Source: Azospirillum lipoferum (lineage in GTDB: Bacteria; Pseudomonadota; Alphaproteobacteria; Azospirillales; Azospirillaceae). From it: a stretch of 64,000 nucleotides of DNA. Position numbers and translations under genes: made by a program. Of the stretch, positions 41,778 through 50,432 are shown one piece after another; position 1 is the first letter of the stretch, and every line of letters starts with the position of its first letter. Location of the stretch: assembly GCF_024170005.1 (NCBI RefSeq), contig NZ_JALJXJ010000014.1, positions 62,001 to 126,000 of the forward strand, read 5' to 3'. The notes beneath the pieces were generated by a model that saw only the letters and a list, made by a program, of their open reading frames with translations, was not told where the DNA came from and did no database searches.

Positions 41778-42941
41778 TTACCTCCCCGCCCGCCAGTCGA
41801 TCAGCCGCCGCGCCGCCTCGGCGATGGTCGCCTCCGACCCGGCGAAGCTGAAGCGCAGGAAACGGCGGCCGCGGGCGGTGTCGAAATCGATGCCGGGGGT
41901 GCAGGCGATACCCGTCTCCTCCAGGATCCGCTTCGCCAGCGCCTCGCTGTCGTCGGTCATATCCGACACGTCGGCATAGATGTAGAAGGCGCCGTCGGCC
42001 GGGGCCATCTTGGTGAAGCCGGCCTTCGGCAGTTCCTCCAGCAGCAGCGCACGGTTGCGGGCATAGCGGGCGACATGGCCGTCCAGCTCCTCCGTGCAGT
42101 CGAAGGCGGCGACCGCCGAGACCTGACTGAGGGTCGGCGCCGAAATGAACAGGTTCTGTGCCAGACATTCGACCGACCGCAGCAGGTCGTCCGGCACGAT
42201 CATCCAACCCAGCCGCCAGCCGGTCATCGAGAAATATTTGGAGAAGCTGTTGACCACCAGCGCCTGATCATTCACTTCCGCCGCGGTGACCGCGTCGGTC
42301 CCATAGGTCAGGCCATGGTAGATCTCGTCCGACACCATGCGCACGCCGTTGGCACGGCACCAGTTGGAGAGCGCGGTCAGCTCCTCCCGGCTCAGCATCG
42401 TGCCGGTCGGGTTGGCCGGGCTGGCGACGATCAGCCCCTGCACCGGCTCGTCCAGCGCTTCCAGCAACTCGATGGTCGGCTGGAAGCGATGCTCCAGCCC
42501 GGTCGGCAGCTCGACCGGGATCACGCCGGCCGCGGTCAGGGTATGGCGGTAGGCCGGATAGCTGGGCGAGGCCATCGCCACCCGGTCGCCCGGATCGAAC
42601 GCGGCGAGGAAGCCGAGCTGGAAGGCGCCCGACGAGCCGGTGGTGACGACCACGCGGCACTCCGGCACCTCGACGCCGTAGCGGTCCTTGTACCATTTGG
42701 CGATGGCCGCGCGCAGCGGCGGGATGCCGAGCGCGCCGGTGTAGCCCAGCGGGTCCGTTCCGACCACCGCAGTGGCGGCCGCCTGCACCACGCCCTTCGG
42801 CGCACCGCTGGAGGGCTGCCCCACCTCCATATGCAGGACCTCCAGGCCGGCGGCCTCACGCTCGGCGGCGGCGCGCATCACCTCCATCACGAAGAAGGGC
42901 GGGATGGCTCCCCGCTTGGAAACCTTGGGCTGCTTGCTCAT
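41778..42941 (-). CDS. Class I/II pyridoxal-phosphate aminotransferase
   Basis: The 387-residue enzyme belongs to fold type I. It shows HMEVGQPSSGAP, LGYTGALGIPPLR, SPANPTGTML, DEIYHGLTYG (PLP aspartate and tyrosine), and the Schiff-base lysine in NSFSKYFSMTGWRLGW. The C-terminus has RFLRFSFAGSE. Aspartate/alanine-type transaminases share this layout, so the exact donor is unknown. It is followed, 46 bases before it on the same strand, by the GGT-like gene (upstream), suggesting possible co-transcription. Confidence 0.92.
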   Translation of the reverse strand: MSKQPKVSKRGAIPPFFVMEVMRAAAEREAAGLEVLHMEVGQPSSGAPKGVVQAAATAVVGTDPLGYTGALGIPPLRAAIAKWYKDRYGVEVPECRVVVTTGSSGAFQLGFLAAFDPGDRVAMASPSYPAYRHTLTAAGVIPVELPTGLEHRFQPTIELLEALDEPVQGLIVASPANPTGTMLSREELTALSNWCRANGVRMVSDEIYHGLTYGTDAVTAAEVNDQALVVNSFSKYFSMTGWRLGWMIVPDDLLRSVECLAQNLFISAPTLSQVSAVAAFDCTEELDGHVARYARNRALLLEELPKAGFTKMAPADGAFYIYADVSDMTDDSEALAKRILEETGIACTPGIDFDTARGRRFLRFSFAGSEATIAEAARRLIDWRAGR

Positions 42942-42987
42942 GATCGTCCGTCTCTGATTCTTTTGGGCGGGCCGTTTTCCTGCGGCA

Positions 42988-44412
42988 TCAGTCCCGCTTG
43001 CGTTCGCTTTCCACCGTCAGCGCAAGGCTGCCGGCACGCGGGTCGTTCGCCGCCTGGCAATAGCGGATCCCGTTCTCGGTCGACACCCGGCAGCCGACGA
43101 AGCTGACCCGGCCGGGGATGGATTGCGGACGGGCCGCCTGGATCTGCGGGGCGGTGGAGGTCTCCTCCAGACCCGACGGCAGGGCGACCGACAGCAGCGC
43201 CGCCGGGCCGGCAGCCGGACCGTCGTCACCGTTGGCGGTGCCGACCCCGGCGAACAGGGTGCGGCCGATGATGGAGTTGGCGATCAGCGCCGGCGCGCCG
43301 AAGTCGCCGCGGTCCACGCCCTGGGCCACCAGCATGCCGGTGCCGGGGATGCCGCGGCCGGTGCCGAAGGGTGCCCCCTGGGTGAAGGCGCAGGCGGCAC
43401 CGTTCTCGTCCGGATCGATCACCATCACCCCGGCCCCTGCGGCGACCGGGCCTTTGCCGGTGACACCCAGCAGTTGGGCAGCTCGGGTGGCGCGTTCGGC
43501 CGGCGGCAGCGAGGCCACTGCCTTCCAGGCCTGAACCAGGGCGGTACCGGTTTCCGGCTCGCTCATGTCGGGCACATGCAGGTCGGTGATGTCGAAGGGC
43601 ACGGTCAGCGTGCCGCCGACGCGCGGCTGGTAGGCGCGCAGCTGCGCCGGGTCGATGCCGGCGCCCTGGGCGACCGTCGCGGCGAGCGGCCCGTTGTAGA
43701 AGGCGCCCACTCCCTGGCGGCGCAGGACCGACAGGGTCGCGGCCAGTTCCGGCTGGCCGACCACCGCGCCGACGGCGGGGGTGCCGCCGCCAAGGAAACG
43801 GCGGCGCACGTCCGAGTCGGCAGCGAGCCGCCCGCCGAAGGCACCAAGATCCTGCACCAGGGCGCGGCTGAGGCCGGGGGAGAACTGAGCCAGCTGTTCG
43901 GCCGGGGCGACGACCTGCTCCCACCGCATCGAACCGGACGCTGCCTGGACCGCATACAGGCCGCGCGCCATCGTCGGCATGGCAACACCGCCGGCTCCCA
44001 CCGGACGCGGCAGGAAATCGACGGTGCGGGCCTTCTTCGACGCGGCATCGAACAGCACGCAGACGCCGCCGCCGGCCAGCCCGACGCGCGACGGCAGGCT
44101 GGCGGCCATCGCCAGCGCCATCGCCGCCACCGCGTCGCCGGCCTTGCCGCCCTGGGCGATGATGTCGCGCCCCACGCCGGCGGCATAGGGTTCGTCGGCG
44201 ACGACGAAGCTCTGCACGGTGGCGTCGGTCTTGAACTTGGTATTGACGCAGCCCGCCAGCAGTGATGCAGCTATGGCAACCGCGCCCAACCGTTGCCAGA
44301 TTTGCAAGCGAGTGTGTCGCGGACTCCGCCGGTCGCGCGCGGGGGTCCGCTGTTCCAAGCCGGAGGTCGTCACGGTGCGCAAGCCCAGCAGGCTGGTTTC
44401 GGTCGTCGCCAT
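42988..44412 (-). CDS. Gamma-glutamyltransferase-like lipoprotein, catalytic Thr missing
   Basis: The 474-residue protein has an Arg-rich leader, a hydrophobic stretch and lipobox LLAGC (Cys55), so it is likely a lipoprotein. The GGT fold is recognisable: GRDIIAQGGKAGDAVAAMAL, GLAGGGVCVLFDA, VDFLPRP, GVGAFYNGPLAATV, and PFGTGRGIPGTGMLVA. At the autoprocessing site, where GGTs have TTHxSVVD, this protein reads AAGAGVMVID (about 324-333), with no threonine nucleophile. It is also shorter than typical GGT (~570 residues). It should be unable to self-cleave or catalyse, so a structural, binding or regulatory role is inferred. The start is uncertain: ATG 44412/44415 overlaps the divergent M48 gene. 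Confidence 0.82.
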   Translation of the reverse strand: MATTETSLLGLRTVTTSGLEQRTPARDRRSPRHTRLQIWQRLGAVAIAASLLAGCVNTKFKTDATVQSFVVADEPYAAGVGRDIIAQGGKAGDAVAAMALAMAASLPSRVGLAGGGVCVLFDAASKKARTVDFLPRPVGAGGVAMPTMARGLYAVQAASGSMRWEQVVAPAEQLAQFSPGLSRALVQDLGAFGGRLAADSDVRRRFLGGGTPAVGAVVGQPELAATLSVLRRQGVGAFYNGPLAATVAQGAGIDPAQLRAYQPRVGGTLTVPFDITDLHVPDMSEPETGTALVQAWKAVASLPPAERATRAAQLLGVTGKGPVAAGAGVMVIDPDENGAACAFTQGAPFGTGRGIPGTGMLVAQGVDRGDFGAPALIANSIIGRTLFAGVGTANGDDGPAAGPAALLSVALPSGLEETSTAPQIQAARPQSIPGRVSFVGCRVSTENGIRYCQAANDPRAGSLALTVESERKRD

Positions 44413-45757
44413 CATGTCCGTATGTCTGATGTCGCTGGTGTGGGGAGCGCCACCGGCGAGCGCGCAGCGCCGGTCGGAGATGCAAATCCTCAGCGACGCC
44501 GAGACGGACCATATCATCCGCAAGATGGCCCGGCCAATCTTCCAGGCAGCCGGCATCGATCCGGAATCGGTACAGATCCTGCTGATCAACGACCCGACGG
44601 TGAACGCCTTCGTCGCCGGCGGGCAGAACATCTTCATCCACACCGGGCTGCTGCTGGACGTCGACAACGCCGACCAGCTGCTGGGTGTCATCGCGCACGA
44701 GACCGGCCACATCGCCGGCGGCCATCTGGTGCGTGGGGCGGAGGCGATGGACAATGCCTTCCTCGCCTCGCTGCTCGGCATGGGGCTGGGCATCGCCGGC
44801 GGTCTGGCCTCGCGCAATGCCGGTGCCGGGGCGGCCGGCGTCATGCTGGGCCAGCATCTGGCGGAGCGGAACTACCTGTCCTTCTCCCGCACGCAGGAGG
44901 CCTCGGCCGATCAGGCCGGCCTGTCCTTCCTGGAACAGTCGGGTATCTCCGCCAAGGGGATGGAGACCTTCCTGGAGAAGCTGGGCGTCAACGATCCGCT
45001 GATGAACGACCGTGATGCCGGCTATCGCCTGACCCACCCGCTGACGCGCGAGCGCATCGACGCGGTGAAGGCTTTCGTCTCCCGCTCCCGCTACAGCAAT
45101 GCCCAGTTGCCGGCGGCGACGGAGGCCGATCTGCGACGGGTCCAGGCCAAGCTGTACGGCTATCTCGATCCGCGCGGTGCCTTGCAGCGCTACAAGGCGA
45201 ACGACCCGTCGCCCGCCGCCCGCTATGGCCGCGCCTATGCCTATTTCCGCCAGGGCGACATCAAACAGGCGACGCCGCTGGTCGATGGGCTGATCGCCGA
45301 CGAGCCGAAGAACCCCTACCTCTACGAGATGAAGGGCGACCTGATGCTGCAGACAGGCCGGGCGCCGGATGCGGTGGCCCCCTATCGAAAAGCGGTGGAG
45401 ATGGCTGGTTCCGATGCCGGAACGATCCGCGTCTCCCTCGCCCACGCCCTGCTGGAGCAGCATGACCCCCGTCTGGCCGACGAGGCGCTGAAGAATCTCC
45501 AGATCGCCTCCAAGGGCAAGGCGCAGTCGGCCTTCCTGTGGCGGCTGACCGCGCAAGCCTGGAGCATGAAGAAGAACGACGGCATGGTCGCCTACGCCAC
45601 GGCGGAGGAAGCGCTTGCCCGCGGCGACATGCCGATGGCCAAGGCCCAGGCGGAGCGGGCGGAAAAGCTGCTTCCCACCGGATCGCCCGGCTGGCTGCGC
45701 GCACAGGACATCCGCGGCCAGACCGGCGGTGCCGGTGGCGACAAGCCAGAGCGCTGA
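44375..45757 (+). CDS. Periplasmic M48-family metalloprotease with TPR repeats (BepA-like)
   Basis: The 460-residue protein has a signal peptide ending ...PPASAQ, an M48 peptidase domain (about 40-240) with zinc motif IAHETGHIAGGH and third ligand in SRTQEASADQAG, and a C-terminal helical TPR-like region (about 275-450). Homologs such as E. coli BepA control outer-membrane protein quality and LptD assembly. The start is GTG 44375 with GGAGG about ten bases upstream, giving a clean signal peptide. Its first 38 bases overlap the divergent GGT-like gene, if that gene starts at 44412. Confidence 0.92.
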   Translation: MRKPSRLVSVVAIMSVCLMSLVWGAPPASAQRRSEMQILSDAETDHIIRKMARPIFQAAGIDPESVQILLINDPTVNAFVAGGQNIFIHTGLLLDVDNADQLLGVIAHETGHIAGGHLVRGAEAMDNAFLASLLGMGLGIAGGLASRNAGAGAAGVMLGQHLAERNYLSFSRTQEASADQAGLSFLEQSGISAKGMETFLEKLGVNDPLMNDRDAGYRLTHPLTRERIDAVKAFVSRSRYSNAQLPAATEADLRRVQAKLYGYLDPRGALQRYKANDPSPAARYGRAYAYFRQGDIKQATPLVDGLIADEPKNPYLYEMKGDLMLQTGRAPDAVAPYRKAVEMAGSDAGTIRVSLAHALLEQHDPRLADEALKNLQIASKGKAQSAFLWRLTAQAWSMKKNDGMVAYATAEEALARGDMPMAKAQAERAEKLLPTGSPGWLRAQDIRGQTGGAGGDKPER

Positions 45758-45780
45758 GTGGCCGGAGCGCTAAGTGGCCG
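45749..45780. repeat. 16-bp tandem duplication over the M48 stop codon
   Basis: GAGCGCTGAGTGGCCG (45749-45764) is followed directly by GAGCGCTAAGTGGCCG (45765-45780), with one difference. The first copy holds the stop codon TGA. Confidence 0.8.
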
Positions 45781-45929
45781 GCGCTTTGATCATATGACTA
45801 AAGCATCCTTCTGGTAACGCAACGGTCATCGAACCGTCCCGGCCACGTCATCGCCGCTTGCTATTCCGCGGACATCGAGCGCGCTTATCCTCAAACGGGC
45901 GCGCAGGTTCCGTCCACGGAGTACACCGC

Positions 45930-47375
45930 ATGCCGTCCGCCCGTCTCCTGTCCTGGCACCTGAAGTCCCGGCGTCTGCCATCGGGGCGCAGCGCCCTGCT
46001 CGCCACTGCAGCGCTTCTGTCCGCCAGCCTGACCATTGGTGCGGCCCACGCGCAGGACCAGCAGGCCAAGCGCTATCCCGCCACGCTCGCCGGCCATGCC
46101 GTTCTGCCAGCCAACACGCTCGTGCAGGCGCCGGCCGAGGCCGGTCCGCTGTTCGCCACCGCCGGCAAGTTCACCAATGCCGACCGCAAGCGCGTGGACG
46201 CCGTGGGCACCATCCGCGCCACCTCCTTCGTCGCCGACCCCAAGGCCCCGCGCGAGACGGAGATCATGCTGCCGGTCGCGGGGCAGGCGGTGCAGGGCTT
46301 CTCCGCCGTCGTGCCGCAGCCCAATGGCGAGTTCCTGGCGCTGACCGACAATGGCTTCGGCAGCAAGGTGAACTCGGTCGATGCGCTGCTGATGGTCCAT
46401 CGCGTCAAGCCGGACTGGCAGAGCGGCGCCATGCAGCGGCTGGAAACGATCTTCCTGCGCGATCCCGACCGCAAGATCCCCTTCGCCATCGTCAACGAGA
46501 ACACCACCAGCCGCTATCTGACCGGCGCCGACTTCGACCCCGAATCACTGGTAATCCAGCCCGACCGCCTGTTCATCGGCGATGAGTTCGGCCCTTATAT
46601 CCTGGAGCTGAGCCGCGACGGCGTGGTGATCGCGGTGCATGAGACGGTGATCGACGGCAAGCCGGCCCGCTCGCCCGACCATTACCGCAACAACGGCCTG
46701 CCGGCGGTGCCGGGTGCGGTCAGCTTCGAGGTCCGCCGCTCCCGCGGGTTCGAACCGATGGGCGTGTCGCCGGACGGCAAGACGCTGTACCCGTCGCTGG
46801 AAGGCCCACTGTGGAATGCGGCCGCCAACGCCTTCGAGAACAAGGACGGCCGCGTGTACACCCGCATCCTGGAATTCGACGTCGCCAATCGCACGTACAC
46901 CGGCAAGTCGTGGAAGTACAGGCTGGAGGACAACGCCAACGTCGTCGCCGACATGGCGATGATCGACGCCGGCAGCGCCCTGGTGATCGAGCGCGACGAC
47001 ACCACCGAAGGGGCGAAGACCCAGGCCTGCCAGGGCGAGGCCAAGCTCGACTGCTTCAACGCCCCGGCCGCCTTCAAGCGCATCTACAAGATCGACATCG
47101 CCGGGGCCGACGCCGAGGGCTTCGTCCGCAAGGTCGGCTACATCGACCTGACCGACATCGCCGATCCCGACCACAAAGCCCGCGCCGGTCAGGCGCCGGA
47201 AGGCCGCTTCGTCATGCCCCATCTCGGGCCGGAGGGGGTGAACATCGTCGATGCCGATCATATCGTCGTCGTCAACGACAACAACCTGCCCTATTCCACC
47301 GGCCGGACGATCGGCAAGGCCGATGGCGACGAGATGGCGCTGCTGTCGGTGGGCGAGCTGCTGCACGCCCGCTGA
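45930..47375 (+). CDS. Esterase-like activity of phytase family protein
   Basis: The 481-residue protein has a long Arg-containing leader with signal peptide (cleavage near GAAHAQDQ) and a beta-propeller-like body: GFSAVVPQPNGEFLALTDNGFG, LTGADFDPESLVIQPDRLFIGDEFGP, RSRGFEPMGVSPDGKTLYPSLEG, and HLGPEGVNIVDADHIVVVNDNN. These are blocks of the phytase-like/esterase-like family (DUF4893-type neighbours aside). It is exported, and its substrate is unknown; organic phosphates are possible. ATG 45930 is preferred over the upstream in-frame start at 45858, which has no signal-like sequence. It follows the M48 gene after 172 bases and precedes dsbA-like by 127 bases. Confidence 0.82.
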   Translation: MPSARLLSWHLKSRRLPSGRSALLATAALLSASLTIGAAHAQDQQAKRYPATLAGHAVLPANTLVQAPAEAGPLFATAGKFTNADRKRVDAVGTIRATSFVADPKAPRETEIMLPVAGQAVQGFSAVVPQPNGEFLALTDNGFGSKVNSVDALLMVHRVKPDWQSGAMQRLETIFLRDPDRKIPFAIVNENTTSRYLTGADFDPESLVIQPDRLFIGDEFGPYILELSRDGVVIAVHETVIDGKPARSPDHYRNNGLPAVPGAVSFEVRRSRGFEPMGVSPDGKTLYPSLEGPLWNAAANAFENKDGRVYTRILEFDVANRTYTGKSWKYRLEDNANVVADMAMIDAGSALVIERDDTTEGAKTQACQGEAKLDCFNAPAAFKRIYKIDIAGADAEGFVRKVGYIDLTDIADPDHKARAGQAPEGRFVMPHLGPEGVNIVDADHIVVVNDNNLPYSTGRTIGKADGDEMALLSVGELLHAR

Positions 47376-47405
47376 TCACGTGGCCCAGCGATCACGTGAA
47401 GGTGA

Positions 47406-47438
47406 GGTCCGGACAAGCGCTTTGCACTTGTCCGGACC
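47406..47438. terminator. Perfect 12-bp stem-loop between the phytase-like and DsbA-like genes
   Basis: GGTCCGGACAAG (47406-47417) and CTTGTCCGGACC (47427-47438) form a perfect stem with loop CGCTTTGCA. No T-tract follows. A direct GATCACGTG repeat lies just upstream (47374-47397). Confidence 0.5.
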
Positions 47439-47502
47439 GGATTGTCGGTCCAGTGTGGGCGGCCTTCGGCCCAATGTCCTTCGTGTTTCGGAGACCGTCC
47501 AC

Positions 47503-48270
47503 ATGCGCCCCGCCCTGCCGTTCCTGCGTTCCGCCCTGCTCGCCCTGCCCGTCGCGGCGCTGGTGCTGTCCGCCGCCGCCCCGGCCCATGCGCAATCGGC
47601 CAGCTTCGACAGCAGCCAGAAGGCCGCGATCGAGAAGATCGTCCGCGACTATCTGATGGAGCATCCGGAGGTGATCCTCCAGGCCGTCGAGGCCATGCAG
47701 GAACGCCAGAAGACCGCCGAGGCCGAACAGGCCCGCAAAGCCCTGGCGGAGAATAAGCAGGAGCTGCTCCGCAACCCCGCCGACGTGGTTATCGGCAACC
47801 CGCAGGGCGACGTCACGGTCGTCGAGTTCTTCGATTACCAGTGCGGCTACTGCAAGGCGGTGCAAGCCGACACCCAGTCACTGATCAAAGGCGATCCCAA
47901 GCTGCGCTTCGTGCTGAAGGAATTCCCGATCCTGGGGCCGGCGTCCCTGATCGCCTCCAAGGCGGCGCTCGCGTCCCGTGGGCAGGGCAAATATGTCGAA
48001 TTCCACAATGCCCTGATGGCCCAGCGCGGCCAGTTGGACGAGGCCGTCATCATGCGGTTGGCCAAGTCGGTCGGGCTCGACACCGACCGGCTGAAGAAGG
48101 ACATGGAGTCGCCAGACGTACTGAAGGTGATCGCCGCCAACCAGGCGCTGGCGGAGAAGCTGAACATCCACGGCACCCCCGCCTTCGTCTTTGGCGACGA
48201 ACTGGTGCCAGGCGCCATCAAGCTGGACGACATGAAGCGGCTGACCGACGCCGCCCGCGCCAAGGGCTGA
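47503..48270 (+). CDS. DsbA-family thiol:disulfide protein
   Basis: The 255-residue periplasmic protein has a signal peptide ending PAHAQS, a helical N-terminal extension (about 35-90) that may mediate dimerisation, and a DsbA-type thioredoxin domain. The active-site motif is CGYC in FFDYQCGYCKAV, and the cis-proline loop is GTPAFVFGD. The extension plus CGYC recalls ScsC/BdbD-like or Com1-like oxidoreductases of alphaproteobacteria. It could oxidise or isomerise disulfides. ATG 47503 is preceded by GGAGA. Confidence 0.9.
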   Translation: MRPALPFLRSALLALPVAALVLSAAAPAHAQSASFDSSQKAAIEKIVRDYLMEHPEVILQAVEAMQERQKTAEAEQARKALAENKQELLRNPADVVIGNPQGDVTVVEFFDYQCGYCKAVQADTQSLIKGDPKLRFVLKEFPILGPASLIASKAALASRGQGKYVEFHNALMAQRGQLDEAVIMRLAKSVGLDTDRLKKDMESPDVLKVIAANQALAEKLNIHGTPAFVFGDELVPGAIKLDDMKRLTDAARAKG

Positions 48271-48283
48271 GGCAGATTGTTTG

Positions 48284-48904
48284 ATGACCGGAACGACTGA
48301 GCCGTCCGTCGTCGTCTTCGATGTCGGGCAGGTGCTGATCGAATGGGATCCGCGGCATCTCTACCGCGAACTGTTCGACGGCTATGAAGACCTGATGGAG
48401 GATTTCCTCGACCGGGTCTGCACCCCGGCCTGGAACCTGGAGCAGGACCGCGGCCGTCCCTGGAAGGACGCGGTCGCCCTGCTGACCGAGGAACATCCGG
48501 ACTGCGCCGAACTGATCCGCGCCTATGACGACATGTGGGAACGCATGGTCCCCGGCCCGATCCCCGGCACGCCGGAGATCCTGGCGGAGCTGAAGGCCCG
48601 CGGTGTTCCCGTCTATGCCATCACCAACTTCTCGGTCGACAAGTTCGAACTGACGCGCAAGCGTTTCGACTTCCTGAACGGCTTCGACGGGATCATCGTT
48701 TCGGGTCAGGAACAGCTGGTGAAGCCCGATCCGGCGATCTACCGGCTGCTGATGGACCGTTACGGTCTCGAACCGAAAGACTGCTACTTCATCGACGACA
48801 ACCCTGACAATGTCGAGGCGGCCAAGTCTGTTGGCATGTCGGCGCACCTGTTCCTGGGCGCCGAGGCCCTGCGGCGCGATCTGGAAGCGCTGGAGTTGCT
48901 GTGA
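48284..48904 (+). CDS. HAD-IA family phosphatase (YihX-like)
   Basis: The 206-residue protein opens VVFDVGQVLIEWDPR, where the second aspartate of DxD is glycine as in YihX-type sugar phosphatases. Motif II is ITNFSVDK, motif III Lys is in LVKPDPAIYR, and motif IV is CYFIDDNPDNVEAAKSVGM. A glucose-1-phosphatase or related activity is plausible but not provable. ATG 48284 follows the DsbA-like stop by 13 bases and is a better start than TTG 48281. Confidence 0.9.
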   Translation: MTGTTEPSVVVFDVGQVLIEWDPRHLYRELFDGYEDLMEDFLDRVCTPAWNLEQDRGRPWKDAVALLTEEHPDCAELIRAYDDMWERMVPGPIPGTPEILAELKARGVPVYAITNFSVDKFELTRKRFDFLNGFDGIIVSGQEQLVKPDPAIYRLLMDRYGLEPKDCYFIDDNPDNVEAAKSVGMSAHLFLGAEALRRDLEALELL

Positions 48905-48913
48905 CGCGGTCCC

Positions 48914-49582
48914 CTATTCCGCCGCCGCCTCGCGGTCAGTGGCGGAGTTGAAGGCGTAGGTCTTCCAGGTCGGCTCATAGCTGTCGTCGGCCTGGTTGCC
49001 CCAGACCGACCAGTTGGGCCGGGCGCCGCGGGCAAACATCTCCAGATAGGGGCCAGGGCTGCAGGACTCGATCAGTTCATACTGTTCGTCGGGCTTGCGG
49101 CTGTGCTCGCGCTTGCGGCTCTCGATCAGGTTGACCTGGGTGCGGCCGGGCGGCAGCGTCCGGGCCTTCTTGCCACGGACGCCAAACAGGATCAGTTCGG
49201 TCACATTGCGGAAGTAGAACCCCACTCCACGCCCGTCGGACCCGCCATCCTTGCGCACCTTGTGCCAGATCAGGTTGGTCTTGTACTCGAAGCCCCAGCT
49301 GCGCATCACCTGCAAGCCTTCCGGCAGCAGGGCGTTGGGAACCCAGAGATAGAGGTGGGCGGTCGGGGCAACGATGTCGGCCACCGGCAGGGCGCAGATG
49401 TCCTCCACGGTCATAGTGCCATAGCGCGACAGGCGGCGATGCTCCGGCGCCATCTTGCCGGTGCGGTTGACGAAGCGCCAGGGCGGGTCCGCCATCACGG
49501 TGGCGAAGCGCCGGTCACCGGCGAAAGCCACCAGATCCTGCGCCGGATCCGATGCCGTCGCCACCGTCTTGCTGTCGCCCAT
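48914..49582 (-). CDS. MT-A70 family adenine methyltransferase
   Basis: The 222-residue protein contains the catalytic motif DPPW (VMADPPWRFVNRTG, about residue 32) and LYLWVPNALLPEGLQVMRSWGFEYKTNLIWHK, GVGFYFRNVTELILFG and EQYELIESCSPGPYLEMFARG, typical of bacterial MT-A70 N6-adenine methyltransferases acting on DNA. No restriction endonuclease gene is nearby, so it is an orphan enzyme of unknown recognition sequence, or an RNA/DNA methylase with regulatory function. ATG 49582 is chosen because it fits the family start better than GTG/ATG further upstream. It is convergent with the HAD gene, nine bases apart. Confidence 0.88.
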   Translation of the reverse strand: MGDSKTVATASDPAQDLVAFAGDRRFATVMADPPWRFVNRTGKMAPEHRRLSRYGTMTVEDICALPVADIVAPTAHLYLWVPNALLPEGLQVMRSWGFEYKTNLIWHKVRKDGGSDGRGVGFYFRNVTELILFGVRGKKARTLPPGRTQVNLIESRKREHSRKPDEQYELIESCSPGPYLEMFARGARPNWSVWGNQADDSYEPTWKTYAFNSATDREAAAE

Positions 49583-49709
49583 CACTGCCTCGAAATCCTG
49601 AACAAATAGGGTACCGGGAGGGGTGCAAACTCGCACGGGGGGACAGCGCCGTCAATCCGGTCTGAACCGCAGAGCTGATGCTGTCACAGGCGCCGGTGAT
49701 GCGATCCCG

Positions 49710-50432
49710 TCACTCCTCCTCGCCGGCTTCGGCCATGGCGCGCAGGGAGGCGCGCTCGGCGACGCTGACGGTCAGGCCTTGGGTTTCCACCCCTACTGCC
49801 CGCAGCTTGGCCAGCGCCCGCGACAGGGTTTCCGGCTGCATGCCCAGGCGGCGCGCGATCAGCGCCTTGTCGAAGGGAAGCTGGAACTGCGCCGGGCCGT
49901 CGCCCGGCGGGCAGACGCGCATCAGGAAGGCGGCGACCCGCTGTGGCGCCGGCTGGACCTGAAGCTGTTCGATCTGCGTCACCAGATGGCGCAGGCGGAC
50001 CGACAGCGACCCCAGCATGCCGAAGGCGATGCGGTCGTCCTCGCGCAGGCAGCGGGCGAATCCGTCGGCGGTCAGGGTCAGGACGCGGGCGTCGGTCACC
50101 GCCTCCGCACAGACCGGGAACTTGCCGTCGGCGAACATGGCGGCCTCGGCGAAGCTCTCCGCCGGGCCGATGACATGCACGACCGCCTCCGTCCCGTCGC
50201 GGGTCAGGCGGTACAGCTTCACCCAGCCGTCGAGCAGGACGAAGAAGCGGTCGGCAGGCTCGTCCTGAAGGAACAGGGTGGTGCCGCGCGACACCGGCCG
50301 TACGATGGCGACACCGCCCAGCAGGGACACCGCACGGTCGGTCAGCTTGGCGAACAGCGGGATCGCGCGCAGTGCGGTGGCGTCTTCCGACGACAGATTC
50401 GAATGCGACAGGTTCGAATGGTTGACGGTCAT
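49710..50432 (-). CDS. Crp/Fnr family transcriptional regulator
   Basis: The 240-residue protein has a cyclic-nucleotide-like sensor domain (about 25-145, FVLLDGWVKLYRLTRDGTEAVVHVIGPAESFAEAAMF), a dimer helix and a winged HTH (about 175-220, FDKALIARRLGMQPETLSRALAKL). No N-terminal cysteine cluster is present, so it is not an FNR-type iron-sulfur sensor. The signal is unknown. In Azospirillum-like bacteria such regulators respond to nitric oxide or oxygen. It overlaps the YgjV-like gene upstream by four bases (ATGA), so both are co-translated. Confidence 0.92.
   Translation of the reverse strand: MTVNHSNLSHSNLSSEDATALRAIPLFAKLTDRAVSLLGGVAIVRPVSRGTTLFLQDEPADRFFVLLDGWVKLYRLTRDGTEAVVHVIGPAESFAEAAMFADGKFPVCAEAVTDARVLTLTADGFARCLREDDRIAFGMLGSLSVRLRHLVTQIEQLQVQPAPQRVAAFLMRVCPPGDGPAQFQLPFDKALIARRLGMQPETLSRALAKLRAVGVETQGLTVSVAERASLRAMAEAGEEE

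Noticed and set aside
43226..45556. Long minus-strand frame over the M48 protease
   Set aside because: Shadow of the protease gene, whose HETGH zinc site and signal peptide are clear.
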